Source of the DNA: Crocodylus rhombifer
Taxonomy: Eukaryota; Chordata; Crocodylia; Crocodylidae
Length of the DNA stretch: 64,000 bases
Assembly: GCA_038503035.1 (NCBI GenBank)
Contig: JAVSML010021662.1
Coordinates: 1-64,000, forward strand
Reading direction: 5' to 3'
Shown: piece by piece, positions 33,612 to 45,981 of the stretch
How positions within the stretch are numbered: position 1 is the stretch's first letter
Layout: each line of letters starts with the position of its first letter
Position numbers and translations under genes: made by a program
The notes under the pieces: generated by a model
Database searches by the model: none
What the model was told of the DNA's origin: nothing
What the model saw: the letters and a program-made list of their open reading frames with translations, nothing else

Positions 33612-33766
33612 TCCTAGCCTGGGGATTTTTAAAAGGAAGTTAGATGAGCACCTTGCCGGGGTCATCTGACCCCGGTGCTCTTTCCTGCTCAGGCAGGGGG
33701 TCGGACTAGATGATCTACCTAGGTCCCTTCCGACTCTAGCTACTATGAAACTATGAAACTATGAAA
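33612..33766 (+). mobile_element. CR1 3'-end fragment
   Basis: Codons read IFKRKLDEHLAGVI then stop, the CR1 ORF2 C-terminus. They are followed by the 'ggggtcatctgaccccgg' motif, 'gcagggggtcggactagatg', 'ggtcccttccgactct' and a tail of 'actatgaa' repeats. It is severely 5'-truncated and little diverged. Confidence 0.93.
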
Positions 33767-36700
33767 TGTCCTTTAAGTATTTTCCATGGGTATCTCTGCT
33801 CTGTTCTTATTTTGCCTACATAAATCTTCCTAGGATGTATAAGGTCCATTTGATTAAAATGCCATTGCTTTTCATAATTTGCAACAACTTCTCTTACTGT
33901 TTTATTCCATTACATTCAAATGATTATCATTATGGTGGTACCCACACTAACAAGATGAACCCCCCCCCTCCATAAAGAACTTATGCTTAAAGATACGAAG
34001 GTGTCTAATTCCAACTGATTTCATATTTCTGAGGTAGATACTGGCTAAAATGTATTTTGAGGATTTGGATCTTATCTTTTAAATAAACATGACAGGCAAA
34101 GGCTGGACAGACTAGTTGCCCAAAGACAATTACAAGAGGGAGAGAACCTTGGTCTCCTGAATCATACTCAAGTGCCTTATCTCTTAAAACTTGTTGCTGC
34201 TCTAATATCATCATGAGGGTGTAACGGTGCATTCCTTCAGAGAGTCCCCAATACAGGTGTTGACTCCTCTCTGAGAGAGTTCTCTTTTAATATTATTTTT
34301 AACGGTGGTATCCCAGTGCAACTCTAAGGAGCTGAAGATCTATCACTTGCAGGAGGAGTAGCAGGAAGCAGAAGGTAATCAAAGATGTATCAACCAGACC
34401 TTCAATTGTAGAAGATTCTAGGCATTGTTGGGACCGAATTGTATTCATCTCAAAAATATCAAGGCCTTCAATAGAATATTTTCCTTAGCCATTGCATTAG
34501 CCACACACAGCATTAAAAATGCAAAGTAAATTGTCTAAAATCATTGTAAACTGGTGCTGTTTGTTATTCAGGCAGAAAGAAAACCTTTGTCCATATGGTC
34601 CTAATTCCTGGCAAGAATTTGTTCTTGTGCATGTTTAGCCATTGGCACGGTAATGATCCTATCTCTATGTAAACAAGCTCTTTAATGTTGACTTTTATTA
34701 CACACCAAAACATTCACGAGTCATTTTTAAAATGGGAAAGAATTGATCTATAATCAGGATTGCCCCTAACTGTGCCATGGTAAAAAAATTTATATGTGAA
34801 CCATGTCTCAGATTTTACCTATGCTCCAAACAAAACAGAATTAACTTATTCCTAAAGTTAATTTTAAAAACCTTTATTTACATGCATAAAAAGCAAAACT
34901 AACATCCTAAAAGTAGCTATTATATGTCAGCATGTCACGTGTATTGGGAATTTCTGATCCAATTCACAGCTCATAAATGTCTAATTAAAAAAATATATTC
35001 AATGTTTTTAATTGGTTCATTGCATCATTTGTTTTAATGGTGCTTTTAAACCCTTATTCAATAGTCATAGCTTAAAACTCCCCCAATTCACAGGAAAAAA
35101 ACAAGAAAGAAAAAAGATCTTGAACAATATGAAGATAAGTAGGAATTCAATAATCACTGCATGTACAGTAATGCGTAAATGGCCGGTTTCCTGTTTGAAT
35201 ATAAATCTTGGGATTAGACCATCACTAAGTAGGTAAAATTTATCTATTTATTGGCTACATGCCTGAATAGTGCTGGAAAAATAGGTGTATTATTCATGAG
35301 AAAGTCAACCAAAGTTTTGCATTGAGATCAAAATTTTAAGCTGGCAGACCAGAATAGCCCAGTAGACATCCCATGTCTAATGGAGAACATTGTGCCTGTG
35401 GAAAAATGAGATCAGAAAATGATGCTTATGGTTCTTTTATATCATTATTGACGGTTAGAGTGCAGTACAAAAATGGAATAAAAAAGTTTAATAAAAGATT
35501 TCTTATGGTTAAATCAGTTTACATCTGATACTTGATAAAGGAAATTCAATTCATAATTATTTATGAACCAGCATCAGGGAGTTTATTACTCTGATTACTC
35601 ACTAATCATTTCCCGTAAACGCAGTGACCTAAAAATCCCATCTAATCAATAAAGTAGTAAGTTCCAGATTTAAATCACTGCACCTTGTATTCTTGAGTAA
35701 ACCTTTGGGTAATTTACAAAGGCTGTTGGATTTTATAGTAAGTGTTTTTCAAACCAAGCTGGATTCTAAACAATAATGACTTTTTAATGTGGATCTGTGA
35801 TTACATTGTCATAGTGAAATACGACAGTCTTTGACTGCATTCGAAATGAGGCAGAGTGTGAATTACTCCAAAGGCATAGATTACCATAGCCCCAGGTAAA
35901 GCAATCTTCATAAATTAAACTCCAATCTAAAGTGACCTGTCACTATAAACCTGTTGCTAGTGCTAGTAACTTAAATTTCAATGTACAATTTGTAAACAAG
36001 TTTTTTTCTTATTGTTACAATGGGAGAGAGTTACTTGGCTCTAATGTGTCTAGAAGCGATTAGGGAGAGGGAGAGAAAAAAAAAACCTTACATAAGCATT
36101 TTGTGGATTTTATTTCCATGATTTTGAAGAGTTTGTGGTTTAGAAAATGCAACTTGTTGTCTCCTATAGCGTTTATTCCATTAAAATAGTTAAACCTGTC
36201 AGCTCTAGGTGCTTGTGGCATGAACAGAAACTATTGCACTTTTTTCTAGGCACACTTGACACAGTTAACATATTTTACTCACATAGTTAGCTATAACACC
36301 TATCATTCAGTAATATTTAGGAATGTGTCATAACAGGCAAAGGAACCTACATAGTCATAAGTATCTAGTGGTTTCAAGTCCAAGGGGCCCAGTTTGTTAA
36401 TGGCCTCTAAACAAGCCCCTCTCTGCCTGCTCTCTGAAAATCAAACATCTCGACACAGCAACTCAGAAAGTGAGACGGCCAAATTCACAGGATGGTTTTG
36501 AAAATTTAGGTACTTTTTGTCCTTAGGGGCTGGTCAAGTTCTACCTATAGAAGAAGTTTTAAAAAAGTATATGACTGATATACCTGTATAATTTTAAAAC
36601 TCGATTATAATAACTCTGACCCAGAAAACATTGGATTTGAATCTGGTATAGAGCCCAGCTACAGAGCCTTGCTCTTCATCTCCAATTCCTTGGACGACGT

Positions 36701-38625
36701 ATGGTAGTTCCTAGCATCTATCCAAAAAAGTGAGTCTTGTCTGGAATTTGAATGGCTGTGGGCCTCAGTGGGCCTCAGATCCTTGGGAAATCTCTTTCTG
36801 TCCACAGCATATAACCTGCAGGAAAGCATGCACCCCCACCTCCATGCCTGATTTCCAATGAGAGGTGGTTAGGTGTGCTAGTCTGAAGTCAGTCAGAAGG
36901 CAGGTTATATATGCATTTTTTTAGACTAAGTAAGATATATTTAGAGAGAACACAAGCTTTTGTGAACCCAGCAAAATGAACTGGAGTTCAAAAACATTTG
37001 TCCTCTCTCTCTCTCTTTCTATCTTATCTAGTTAGAAATCAGAAGGCATCATAGATACACACCTTTATGGACTGATGGCCATGTAGCAGACTCGTGCATT
37101 TAGATTAGTAAGTTCTCCATCTCAGTCCCTACCACGGTGGCTGTCACAAAGTGATTTCCAGCTTCACATCCAAAATGTTACTTCAAAAATGATCTGGTCA
37201 TGATGGTGTGGGTATGAATGAGAGCGAGTGGAGTTAATGTTGTAGTCAAGCTGAAGAAGTGTGAATGGCCACGATGGTCCAGGAAATATGCAAAAAGAAA
37301 GGCAGGTAATAACGTTGACAACCATTACTGACATCCTGGTCTGACCTCTTGTTGTGGTATACAATAAATAGAAAAAGATGTAAGATAAGATGACAATACC
37401 CATTTTATTTCTGAATCATCATTCCCTGGTAGGTTCAAGAAAGACTTTAATGACTACATTTTCTTTAAATGAAGTCTATGCCCAAAACTGTCCCTACAAA
37501 AATGTATCTTATTATGACTGCATATGTGAATTGTATTCATGTACCTGGAAATTGCTATATACCTACGAAACCTATCATACATGGTCACATTTACCTGACT
37601 AGACACTTAGTAGTGGTAATTGCAAACAGCATACAGGGTGTAATTTTTCTCAAACAAAATTTAACCAAGGAACTCAGACTTCCATATCTGAAGACGTGTC
37701 CTTCCCTGTCACTTGCCTGTAATCATTTTGTGTTTCATGTCTGGGACTGACAGTCCCATGAAAGCTTTCATCAAGAGATCAGCAAATTCCTTGTAGTAAA
37801 AAATTTGGATGTTTTGAGTGTCCAAAACTCTTTCCCAGGGTTTCTCTCAAACATATTCACCAGGGTTTTCTGCGTGGACTGCTAGAGCCTGGGAGTGTGT
37901 ACATTAGTAAATCCATTATAGTTAATGATGAAGCATTTGTTTGGGGTTTTTTTAGGAATTAGGAGTAGGCTGTAGTGACGTTTTCATTTTCATATGGACA
38001 GTTCTCTTTTCACAGGATTTTTTTTTTCCAAATCAAAAACTTGTTTCCTTTCCTTAGGTAGAAACACAAGTCTTTCCATATGTGGGATCTGAGTCTGAAT
38101 CACGTTCCTTTTTCTCCAGAATGACAAGGTCATATACAAAGGGGTAATGAGGCAAAAAAAGGTTCCCCAGTTTCTCATTATGAAATTTTCCTAGCTGAAA
38201 ATGACATATCTTTGGGTCATGAAGATACTTCTGAAGAACCAGACAGAATGGGTGGAAAAAGGAAGTTAGACATTGGCATACACCAAATGTCAGATGTTTT
38301 CCAAATATTTCTATCAGAAAGATGTCTCCCTTGTATCGTCCCTCAGTCCCATTAGACACTCATGCCATGCCCCAAGTTCCTGCTCTATTTGCTGTTTTCT
38401 TCCAAAGTTACTGAGTTTCAAATGCCATTGGCAACAGTTAATGCTTATATTAATGTAGCAAGAAGGGAGCATAGTATTTTTTTCTAACATTGTAACAAAT
38501 TACACTCTACCATCTTCTAAAATATGAGGGGGCATTCACAACCCCTCCATGGACCTGCTTCCTCATCCTGTAAATGCCTTATTTTCCCTCAGTAAAATCA
38601 TTTGGGTGCCTCACTTCCTGTTGGC
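33767..38625. other. Mostly unrecognised; old repeat fragments at 36887-36990 and ~37140-37340
   Basis: 36887-36990 ('gtgtgctagtctgaagtcag', 'agactaagtaagatatattt', 'cacaagcttttgtgaa') is related to 4957-5035. About 37250-37300 holds 'acgatggtccaggaaatatg', a motif also near 47130 and 47390, so an old dispersed retroelement, perhaps Penelope-like. About 35870-36070 looks unique. No host exon was found. Confidence 0.4.
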
Positions 38626-39199
38626 GCAGACAGAAGTGACAATTTTCACCTGATCTGGGCACAGAACGTGGTCTATAGCGATGAGCGAACAAAAGTGCAT
38701 GGCTGCAGACTGCTTCAAAACTTGCCGATTGGGAGAAAATCTGAACCAATTGCATGAGGGGTCAGATGAAGACATTTCAAAATAAAGAGTCTTCTGTAAT
38801 GTGTATCTGCACCGCCGGCCAACCTGTAGCTGTTTTCAGAATGGGAAGGGGGAAAGGGAGCAGAAAGACGTTGGTCTCAGGTTTTTTCAGCCACTTGAGG
38901 TAGCAGGGCTCCAATTCACCCACCCCACCCTCCGGCGCCGGCTGGGCAACCCCTAAGAACGAGCTCCCTCTGCTCCCTTCCCCCTCCCATTCTAAAAACA
39001 GTGCAGGCTTGCAGGGAGGATGGGCCGCTGCTAGCCATAGCCAGCAGCTCATAGCTAGGCTCATGGCCAGCAGCTAGATTCCCCTCCCTCCTTGAACCAA
39101 GAGTGAACTTCTGCCTGGTCTGGGGGATCACTGCAACTCGGAAAGCTTCCTGCAAAGTGGTCTCAGTTACAGCAGCGAGATGCACTTCTGTCTGCACCC
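38626..39199. mobile_element. Possible hAT-like MITE, GCAGACAGAAGTG ends
   Basis: 'gcgcagacagaagtgaca' near 38627 and the complement of 'cacttctgtctgcaccc' near 39183-39199 form inverted ends. Flanking tcctgttg and ccttgttg agree at 6 of 8. The interior is GC-rich and non-coding. Confidence 0.55.
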
Positions 39200-39769
39200 T
39201 TGTTGTGTATGCCTGACACTGCAGAAGTCTCAGTGGTACTGAGGAGCTTAGCATCTGACTCGTACCTACCTCCTAAAAGGATTACCAAACCGGGGTTCTC
39301 TCACCAATATTACTGCAGGGCCCAGAGTAGTAAGCATAATCCCGATGCAGTGATAATGTGTGCTCCATCCAATAGCCCTCCGGGCTGGTTTCAGGGGAGG
39401 AATAAGACCCAAATCTACAAGCATGGAAAAGAGGGCTCTAAGCAATGAGCTACAGAGGTTTCTTCTCTCAGTTTGTCCTGTGGAGGATATGTATGAAATA
39501 CTTAAATATTTACTGGAGCAGGGGCTGGACTGTTGGCTCAAAAAGAAGCAAGTGCTAGAATTAAGGTTCCCTATGAAATATTGATTTGAACCTTGCGCAT
39601 ACAAATTATGCTGTTATCTGTAGTCCGTGCCGCATTCGTGCACAGGATAGATTATGTTCACCGCTTGAGTAGATATTCAGCATTTTCTTTTTCTCTCAGT
39701 TATTCAGTGCCTGGTCCCACTCCTTACTTACACTCCATTAAAGTCCTCCCTTACAGACAGAATTACTAA
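39200..39769. other. Unrecognised sequence
   Basis: There are only short frames and no recognisable domain or repeat family here. Confidence 0.35.
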
Positions 39770-40650
39770 TGTCCTCATGATCCTCATCACCAGGGATCCT
39801 GGTTTTCCCAGACAAAAAACTGCAAATTATCTGATAAAAAGTTGCAAATTCTCTGATAAAACCCTGAAATCCATGATTAAAATGAAAGACCCCCAGTCAC
39901 TCACACAGCACCCCGGTCATGCTTGTGCTGCTCACCCCCCTGTCCCCCCATGGCTGCCTGGTCCTTCTCATGCCCCTCACCCCCACCACAGTCCCCTCAC
40001 CCTGCCTCTGCCCCTCCCAGGGGCAGGGGGGCCCGTGCCCCCCAGATGTGTGCGTGGGGCAGGGGCAGGCCCAGGCTACCTGCTGCATTCTTGAGCTCTT
40101 GCCCTGCTGCCCTCCACCAGGGCTTATGCAGCCCAGTGGGTGCAACTCAGCACTGCAGGGAACAGCGAGGCCACGCAGGGAAGCTCACTGCCTCTGCAAG
40201 CTCTGCACTGCCCTGGTGATGCATCCTCTGTGTATGCGGCAGCAGCAAGGGCTGCCACCCCCGCTGATGCCACACAAGCCGGGGGTACCTCGCAAGGGCA
40301 TCACGGAGCTCACAGCGGCAACAAGCTTCCCCACATAGGCCCGCCGTGCCCTGCAGTGCCAGGTCGCACCTCCTGGGATGCAGAGGCCCCGGGGGAGTGC
40401 AGCAGGGTGGGAGCCTGAGCCCACAGCAGGCAGCCCACACCTGCTCCCACCCTGCATACAAATCTGGGGGGCATGGGTCTCCTGCCCCCCCAGGAGTGCA
40501 TGCAGTGGCAGGGAGCCAGCCCCACCCCTCATCCCCCTGGATGAGCTGCCTGCGGCCGTGTCCCGCTTCCCACCAGGGACCTGCAGCCATGCATTGTGGC
40601 CCTGGGATCACCCTCCTCCCACTCTCTCTCAGCCCCTTGCAGGCTGGAAC
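39770..40650. mobile_element. GC-rich fold-back element abutting CR1-C
   Basis: The arms, about 39890-40265 and 40280-40640, are imperfect inverted copies. Shared blocks include 'gtgccccccagat', 'actgcaggg', 'ggcagcagcaagggctgcc' near the centre and 'ctgcatgc'-like text. The outer left part has 'gatcctggttttcccagac' and a tandem 'aaaactgcaaattatctgat'/'aaagttgcaaattctctgat' pair. Many long open frames occur here on both strands, as expected for a GC-rich palindrome, and none resembles a protein family. Confidence 0.65.
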
Positions 40651-41636
40651 TCCATTTGATACCGGCTGCCAACTAGACATCAAGCCATTGCTTACTGCCT
40701 TTTGAGCCCAGCGGTCCAGCTAGTCTTCTATCCACCTTCCAGTCCATTCATCCAACCCATACTTCCTTAGCTTGCTTGTGAGAAAGCTGTGGGAGACTGT
40801 ATCAAAAGCCTTACTAAAGTCAAGGTATATCACATCAGCTGGTCTCCCCGCATCCACAGAGCCAGTCACCTCATCATAGAAGGCAGCCAGGATGGCTTGT
40901 CCTTGGTGAATCTATGCTGATAGTTCCTAACCCTGGAAGTGCTTAGGGTTCCTTGTGGATCTGCCCCGTGATTTTTCTAGGGACTGAGGTGAAACTGACT
41001 GGTCTGTGGTTCCCTGGATCCTCCTTCTTCCCTTTATTAAAGATGGGCACTATATTTGCCCTTTTCCAATCGTACAGGACCTTTCCCAATTGCCACAAAT
41101 TTTTAGAGATAATGGCCAATGGGTCTGCAATCATATTGGATGACTTCCTCAGCACCCTTGGGTGCATTGTATTCAGCCCCATGGACTTCCACACATCCAG
41201 CTTTTCTAAATAGCCACTAACCTTCTCTTTAACCCATGTCAGCTGCTCACCTCCTCCCCAGACTGTGCTGCCAGATACTGTATTCTGGTAGTTCACCTTG
41301 CTTGTGAAGACAAGAGGTACTTCAGCTTTTTCCACATCATCTCTCACTAGATTACCTCCCCCATTCAGTAAGGGACCCCTCACTTTCCCTGATCCTCCTT
41401 TTGTTATTGACATGCTTGTAGAAACCTTTTTTGTTATCCCTCATATCCCTTGCTAGCTTCAACTCCAATTGCGTGTTGGCCTTCCTGACTTTATCCCTGC
41501 ATGCCCGAGCACTGCTCTTATGCTCCTCCCTAGTTATTTGTCCAAGTTTCCACCTCTTGTAAGCTTCCTTTTTGTGTTTTAGCTCACTGAAGAGTTCCCT
41601 GCTAAGCCAAGCTGGCTTTTGCCAGTCTTCCTGCAC
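40651..41636 (-). pseudogene. CR1-C linker and first half of reverse transcriptase
   Basis: 41352-41636 is the linker: FSELKHKKEAYKRWKLGQIT, then KANTQLELKLARDMRDNKKG and FYKHV. 40943-41413 is the RT start: MHPRVLRKSSNMIADPLAII, ANIVPIFNKGKKEDPGNHRP and VSFTSVPRKITGQIHKEP. 40660-40935 continues in another frame with QAILAAFYDEVTGS, DVIYLDFSKAFDTVSHSFL and RKYGLDEW. The palm motif with FADD is missing because the copy ends here. Confidence 0.82.
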
Positions 41637-42396
41637 ATTGGGGTGGTTTGTTCCTGTGCCCTCAGTAAGCTTTCTCTAAAGTACAACCAGAGCTTCTGGA
41701 CTCCTTTCCCCCTCAGGGTGGTCTTCCAGGGGATCCTGCCAATCAGTTCCCTGCGTGAATTGAAGTCTGTTTTTGTGATCCTGAATTCAATCATCTTGTG
41801 GTCACTGCTTTCCAAGTTGCCATCCACTACTACATTCGCCACCAATTTTTCTCTGTTTGTGAGAAGCAAGTCAAGAAGAGCGTGGCCCCTAGTTGGCCTC
41901 TCTAGCACTTGCAGCAGGAGGTTATCTCCAGCATTTTCCAAAACATATGCACTGCTGTATTATTCCTCCCCCCACCCCAAGCAGATATCGGGGTGATTGA
42001 AGTCCCCTGGGGCCTGTAATCTGGAAACTTGCAGTAGCTGTTTGACAAAAGCTTCATCCTCCTCACCCTCTTGGTCTGGTGGCCTACAGCAGACATCCAC
42101 CCTGATATTACACTTGTTGCTCTCCTCCCTGACCCAAACCCAGAGACTTTCAACAGGCCTGTCTCTAGTTTCATACTTGAGCTCTGAGCAATCATACAGC
42201 TCTTTTTTACGTAAAGCACAACTGCTGCTCCTCTCCCATGTCTACCCTTCCTGAACAGTTTATATCCATCCATTGCAATACTCCAGGCATGCGAGCTATC
42301 CCACCACATATCTATTTTTCCAGTCACATCATAGTTTTGTGACTGTGCAAAGTTTTCCGATTCTTCCTGCTTGTTTCCCAGGCACCATGCTTTCAT
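41579..42396 (-). pseudogene. CR1-C endonuclease remnant
   Basis: The first frame (41902-42396) gives LGNKQEESE, MWWDSSHAWSIAMDGYKLF, GRGAAVVLYVKKS and FPDYRPQG. The second (41579-41941) gives LERPTRGHALLDLLLTNR, then NLESSDHKMIEF with the C-terminal Ser-Asp-His. The active-site ITETWW reads KIDMWW, so the catalytic Glu has changed. A frameshift lies near 41930, and the D-F-N motif is degraded (CKFPDY). Confidence 0.82.
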
Positions 42397-42560
42397 GTAT
42401 AGACACCTGAGATAACTAGCTGATTGCCATACTTTCTCAGGAAGAAAGAGAAAGCTTCCCCTGTTGCTCCCTCCTGCTTGCGCTCAGTTTTCTCCCTCAG
42501 CTCCACCGGAACAGAAATTCAGGTGTCCCTTCTGGGCAGTTTGTTTTAAACTTTCAATGG

Positions 42561-45500
42561 AGCAGCAATCAAAGGAGGGTGCAACAGCACTTTCCATCCT
42601 CCCATCCAAACTCACCCCTGAATTGTGTAATATTTACATTGAACCATGCATAATACTTATATTGTAAGTCATTTTTAATTGTGTAACATACTTTGACTCA
42701 TTGTTTTCTGAAAAAAAAATGAAAAAGAAATTCATTAAAAGGACATTACGACAGCTTTGTTGTGACATGTAGTTTATTTCAGTTTTGGACCAGTAGTTAT
42801 TGCTGAATGGGAAACATTTATTTTCCTATGCAAGAGCAGGTAGTAGGGGAACCTTTGCTTTGAAATCATCAAAAAGCTGCTGAAAGCAAGCCACTTCTGA
42901 ATTTGTATCCTCATAAGTTAAGATACTATCATCATCACTCCTGAACCTATTATGTGACAAATACGTAATCACCAACAGTATCACAATAACATATCAGTTA
43001 GTATTTGATAGTCACCAGGAGCTCTGCCTGTTTTTCAGGCCTGTTATATAAAGGCTCTTTAACTCTGACTCATGACACTTTGCTTAAAGGAACCCAAAAT
43101 TGGCACTTCCATCTGACTTTCACCTGCTTCTTTACTGCTGTGCTAATTGTTTGTCTTCCATTATGTAGACTGTCACCCTCTGAAACGATCAACCCTCCCA
43201 TGACTGCAAAGCTCACCCTCTTTGTACCATCTTCCTGGCGGTTTTTCAGTGAGTCGCATGGCGTACACCGATGAGAGAAGACGTCTGATTGCCTGAGCTC
43301 CAGAATGCCTTCACTTTCTCTGCTAAGTAACACAGCAGGTCTTCTTTCTGTCAAGTTCTTCCTCTCCACTGAGGGGATTTTTAAGGCTTACTTTAAAGAC
43401 ATGTAAGATTTAGTTCCTTTTGAATCAGAAACATTCAAAGCTGCAGATTAGATCTGGAAAAGACATTTCCAACATAACATAGGCTCTTTCTTTATTTTCC
43501 AGTCAGTCCCATCAGGTAACATCGTGCTTATGCTGCAACACAACTGATGCACAGCACTAGATACACATCTAATCTCATACCACATAGCTTGTTAACAATA
43601 GCAGCTCCTCTTTTCTTGCCTCCATTAAGAGAATCGAGAACGAGGTCGAAGGGATTGCGTTGTTTAAAGAATCAAAAGCCCATGGATAGCTGGGAAACCA
43701 GAGGTTGTGAGAATATACTGAACAGCACAATAAGGCTGTGAATTGATTTTCCTTTAATATACCCATTTACCCAACTGCTTTGAAATGCAATCCTTTATGG
43801 CTTTTTAAACATAATCCCTCCCACCTCACTTGCAGATGGTCTTGTTATGATTAGTTTATTTTCTTAACACAAAATATATCACTTGAAAAGAAATGATGCA
43901 TCAGACCAGGAAATAGCCACTTAACTTATGTGCAAGATTCAGCAGATTTATGTCAACACAAATGTGAGTACAGGTCCCTAGGGGATTTCCACCAACTGTT
44001 GAGATTTGCAGCATCTAAAGATGCCTACAACTTTCCGCATTTCTGACTGGTCTGAGTCTCTGTAGGCAATACACCCCTGCAACCTGAAAAAGAGATGGCC
44101 AAGGAGAGCTGTGAAGGTCCAGAATGCCCCCTCAGCAAACCCTGTTTCTCCAATGAATGAAAGCTTTCCTGAACACATGCATAAATGGAAGCAACTCACG
44201 GTAGCACCACTTGCCCTAGGACAGCGTGAATTCCACTGCACAGGTTATATATCATTTACCTCTCCCTGCTCCACTGCTTAGCAAATCTGTCCCCTTCGTA
44301 CAAAAACAAGTGCTCTGAAAGATTATGATCATAATAATTTATGTCAGCAGGCATTCCCAGGTATGGAACTCTTTTTTTTTAAACCTTTTGGGATTCATTC
44401 ATAAGATTAGTGGTCAACCCCCTTCTCATCATTTGCTGTGGACCCCCTAGCTCAGAAAGGAGCTGCGTTGTTCCTGAAGCATTTGCCATGTTTCAACTTC
44501 AGCGTTTTCTTATTTGCTCTGCTGCCAAGAATATCAAATTGGGTACTACAGTTATTGATCCAAAGGAAGATGGTTTTTGGTTAAAAAAAAAAAAAAAAAG
44601 GAATGCATTACATTAAGTCATGTATTGTTATAAAGCAATATAACAGGCAGAAGAGTGAAAGCAGCACAGGAGAACAACAGTGCTAATACTGCAGGTTACT
44701 TGACTGTAATTGGACGTTTTTTCTCTCTGATAAAACCCATGACATGTCTGTCAGCATCTGACTTCAGAGATGATTCAGCTTCTTCCCACCATCTCTCCTG
44801 AGGATTGGTTGTTTTAAGTAACATGAAGTCAGTTTGGCTGAGATCATTGTTTGCTGAATCTTTATTAATAAATGAAAATATGTGAAGACAGATTGCATCC
44901 AAGCCTGCTTGCTTGGGCAAAGAAAGCAGAGTAGAAGGTGATTTTATCAGGAGAAGACTAAACGGGACTCTAACCCCCTGAGATAGTTTTGCTGGGTCCA
45001 GTAACTCTATGCCAACCCTGTAGCAGCTTCCTTATAGCAGAGTGGTGTTCACAGCTGTAAGGAGAGTGGGATGTGACAGAGAGTTTTTGAGGGTGTTTTT
45101 GGTCTTAGTGATCGTATGCTCCATCAGTGGTGTATGGTGGCAATTGCAACGTGAGCTGAAGACGAATGGCTCAGAAATTACTTAAGAGACAGGGAGCCTG
45201 GCAAAGGTCTGCTTCATTCAGTGCCTGGTTTCTAAGCAGGGCTGCATAGCATGAGCTTCTCTGTAACACAAGTATTGGCAGCAGTGTAAATAAGAGGAGG
45301 CCAACTGGAGCACCGACCTAGGCACCGACTTAGGGAGTTACTCTTGTGACCTAGAGCTGAGCCTAACTGCAAAACCTGTGTTCCTCTGTTTGGCTATGCA
45401 AGGTTAGTGTGACTCAAAGGCAGTGAGGGATAGAAGGAGCAGAACCAGAGACTCCTCCCAGTATACTAACTGGCAGAGAGAAACACACTGCATGTTCCAG

Positions 45501-45824
45501 CTGGGTGAGTTTCCCTGCACATCAGGAGCTTTGAGAGGTAGTTCTTGTGGGGCCAGGTAACATAGCCCCTCATCACCCCCAAAGCAGTGCCATGCCTATG
45601 AGAAACTTTCTAGCCCTTAAGGGGCAATGAATTATCCCTCCTTGTACTTCTTTAGAATGAAAAGCTCTTATTGCCGATGCTAACAATAATAGCAGCTCAG
45701 TTCATCATACAACAGTAGTGCTGTGGCAGATATTGTGATGAACAAAGCCGGGAAAGTTGAGATTTTTTGTCTTTGGATGCCTATGCATTTGTCTATTATG
45801 CTTTCCTGAATGCATGGTGGAGAA
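42561..45824. other. Unrecognised sequence
   Basis: No host exon or known element could be supported. 44582-44600 is a poly(A) tract of about 19. The antisense frame at 43070-43369 (99 codons) matches nothing I recognise. Confidence 0.4.
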
Positions 45825-45981
45825 CAGGGGTGTAACAATGCGGTTGGGTGCCTGGGGAAGCTGCAACACATGGGAGCAGTGGTGATACACAGGGGCAACA
45901 GAGGGTATTTTTCTGTCCCTGTCCCCCCAAGTCAGCGCCCAGGAGAGCTGCCCTGGTCACCCCATCTGAGTTACACTACTG
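45825..45981. mobile_element. Short hAT-like MITE (157 bp)
   Basis: The ends 'caggggtgtaac' and 'gttacactactg' are inverted repeats with two mismatches. Flanks gtggagaa and gctgagga agree at only 5 of 8. The interior is GC-rich and non-coding. Confidence 0.6.

Larger units (their letters stand above)
40651..42560 (-). mobile_element. CR1 LINE, copy CR1-C, lacking its 3' half
   Basis: This minus-strand CR1 of a different subfamily from CR1-A contains the ORF2 endonuclease, linker and first half of RT. It stops abruptly at about 40650, right after the codons for QPVSNGV, where GVPQGS is expected. LINE copies normally lose the 5' end, not the 3' end, so the 3' part was removed or displaced, probably with the adjoining fold-back element. 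The upstream limit (about 42560) is approximate. Confidence 0.88.

Noticed and set aside
38054..38359. 101-codon antisense frame as a retroelement protein
   Set aside because: Vague resemblance only; no motif could be named.
39897..40705. Many 80-178-codon frames on both strands
   Set aside because: GC-rich palindrome; open frames mirror each other and match no family.
43070..43369. 99-codon antisense frame as a host exon
   Set aside because: No recognisable domain, splice context or codon pattern supporting an exon.
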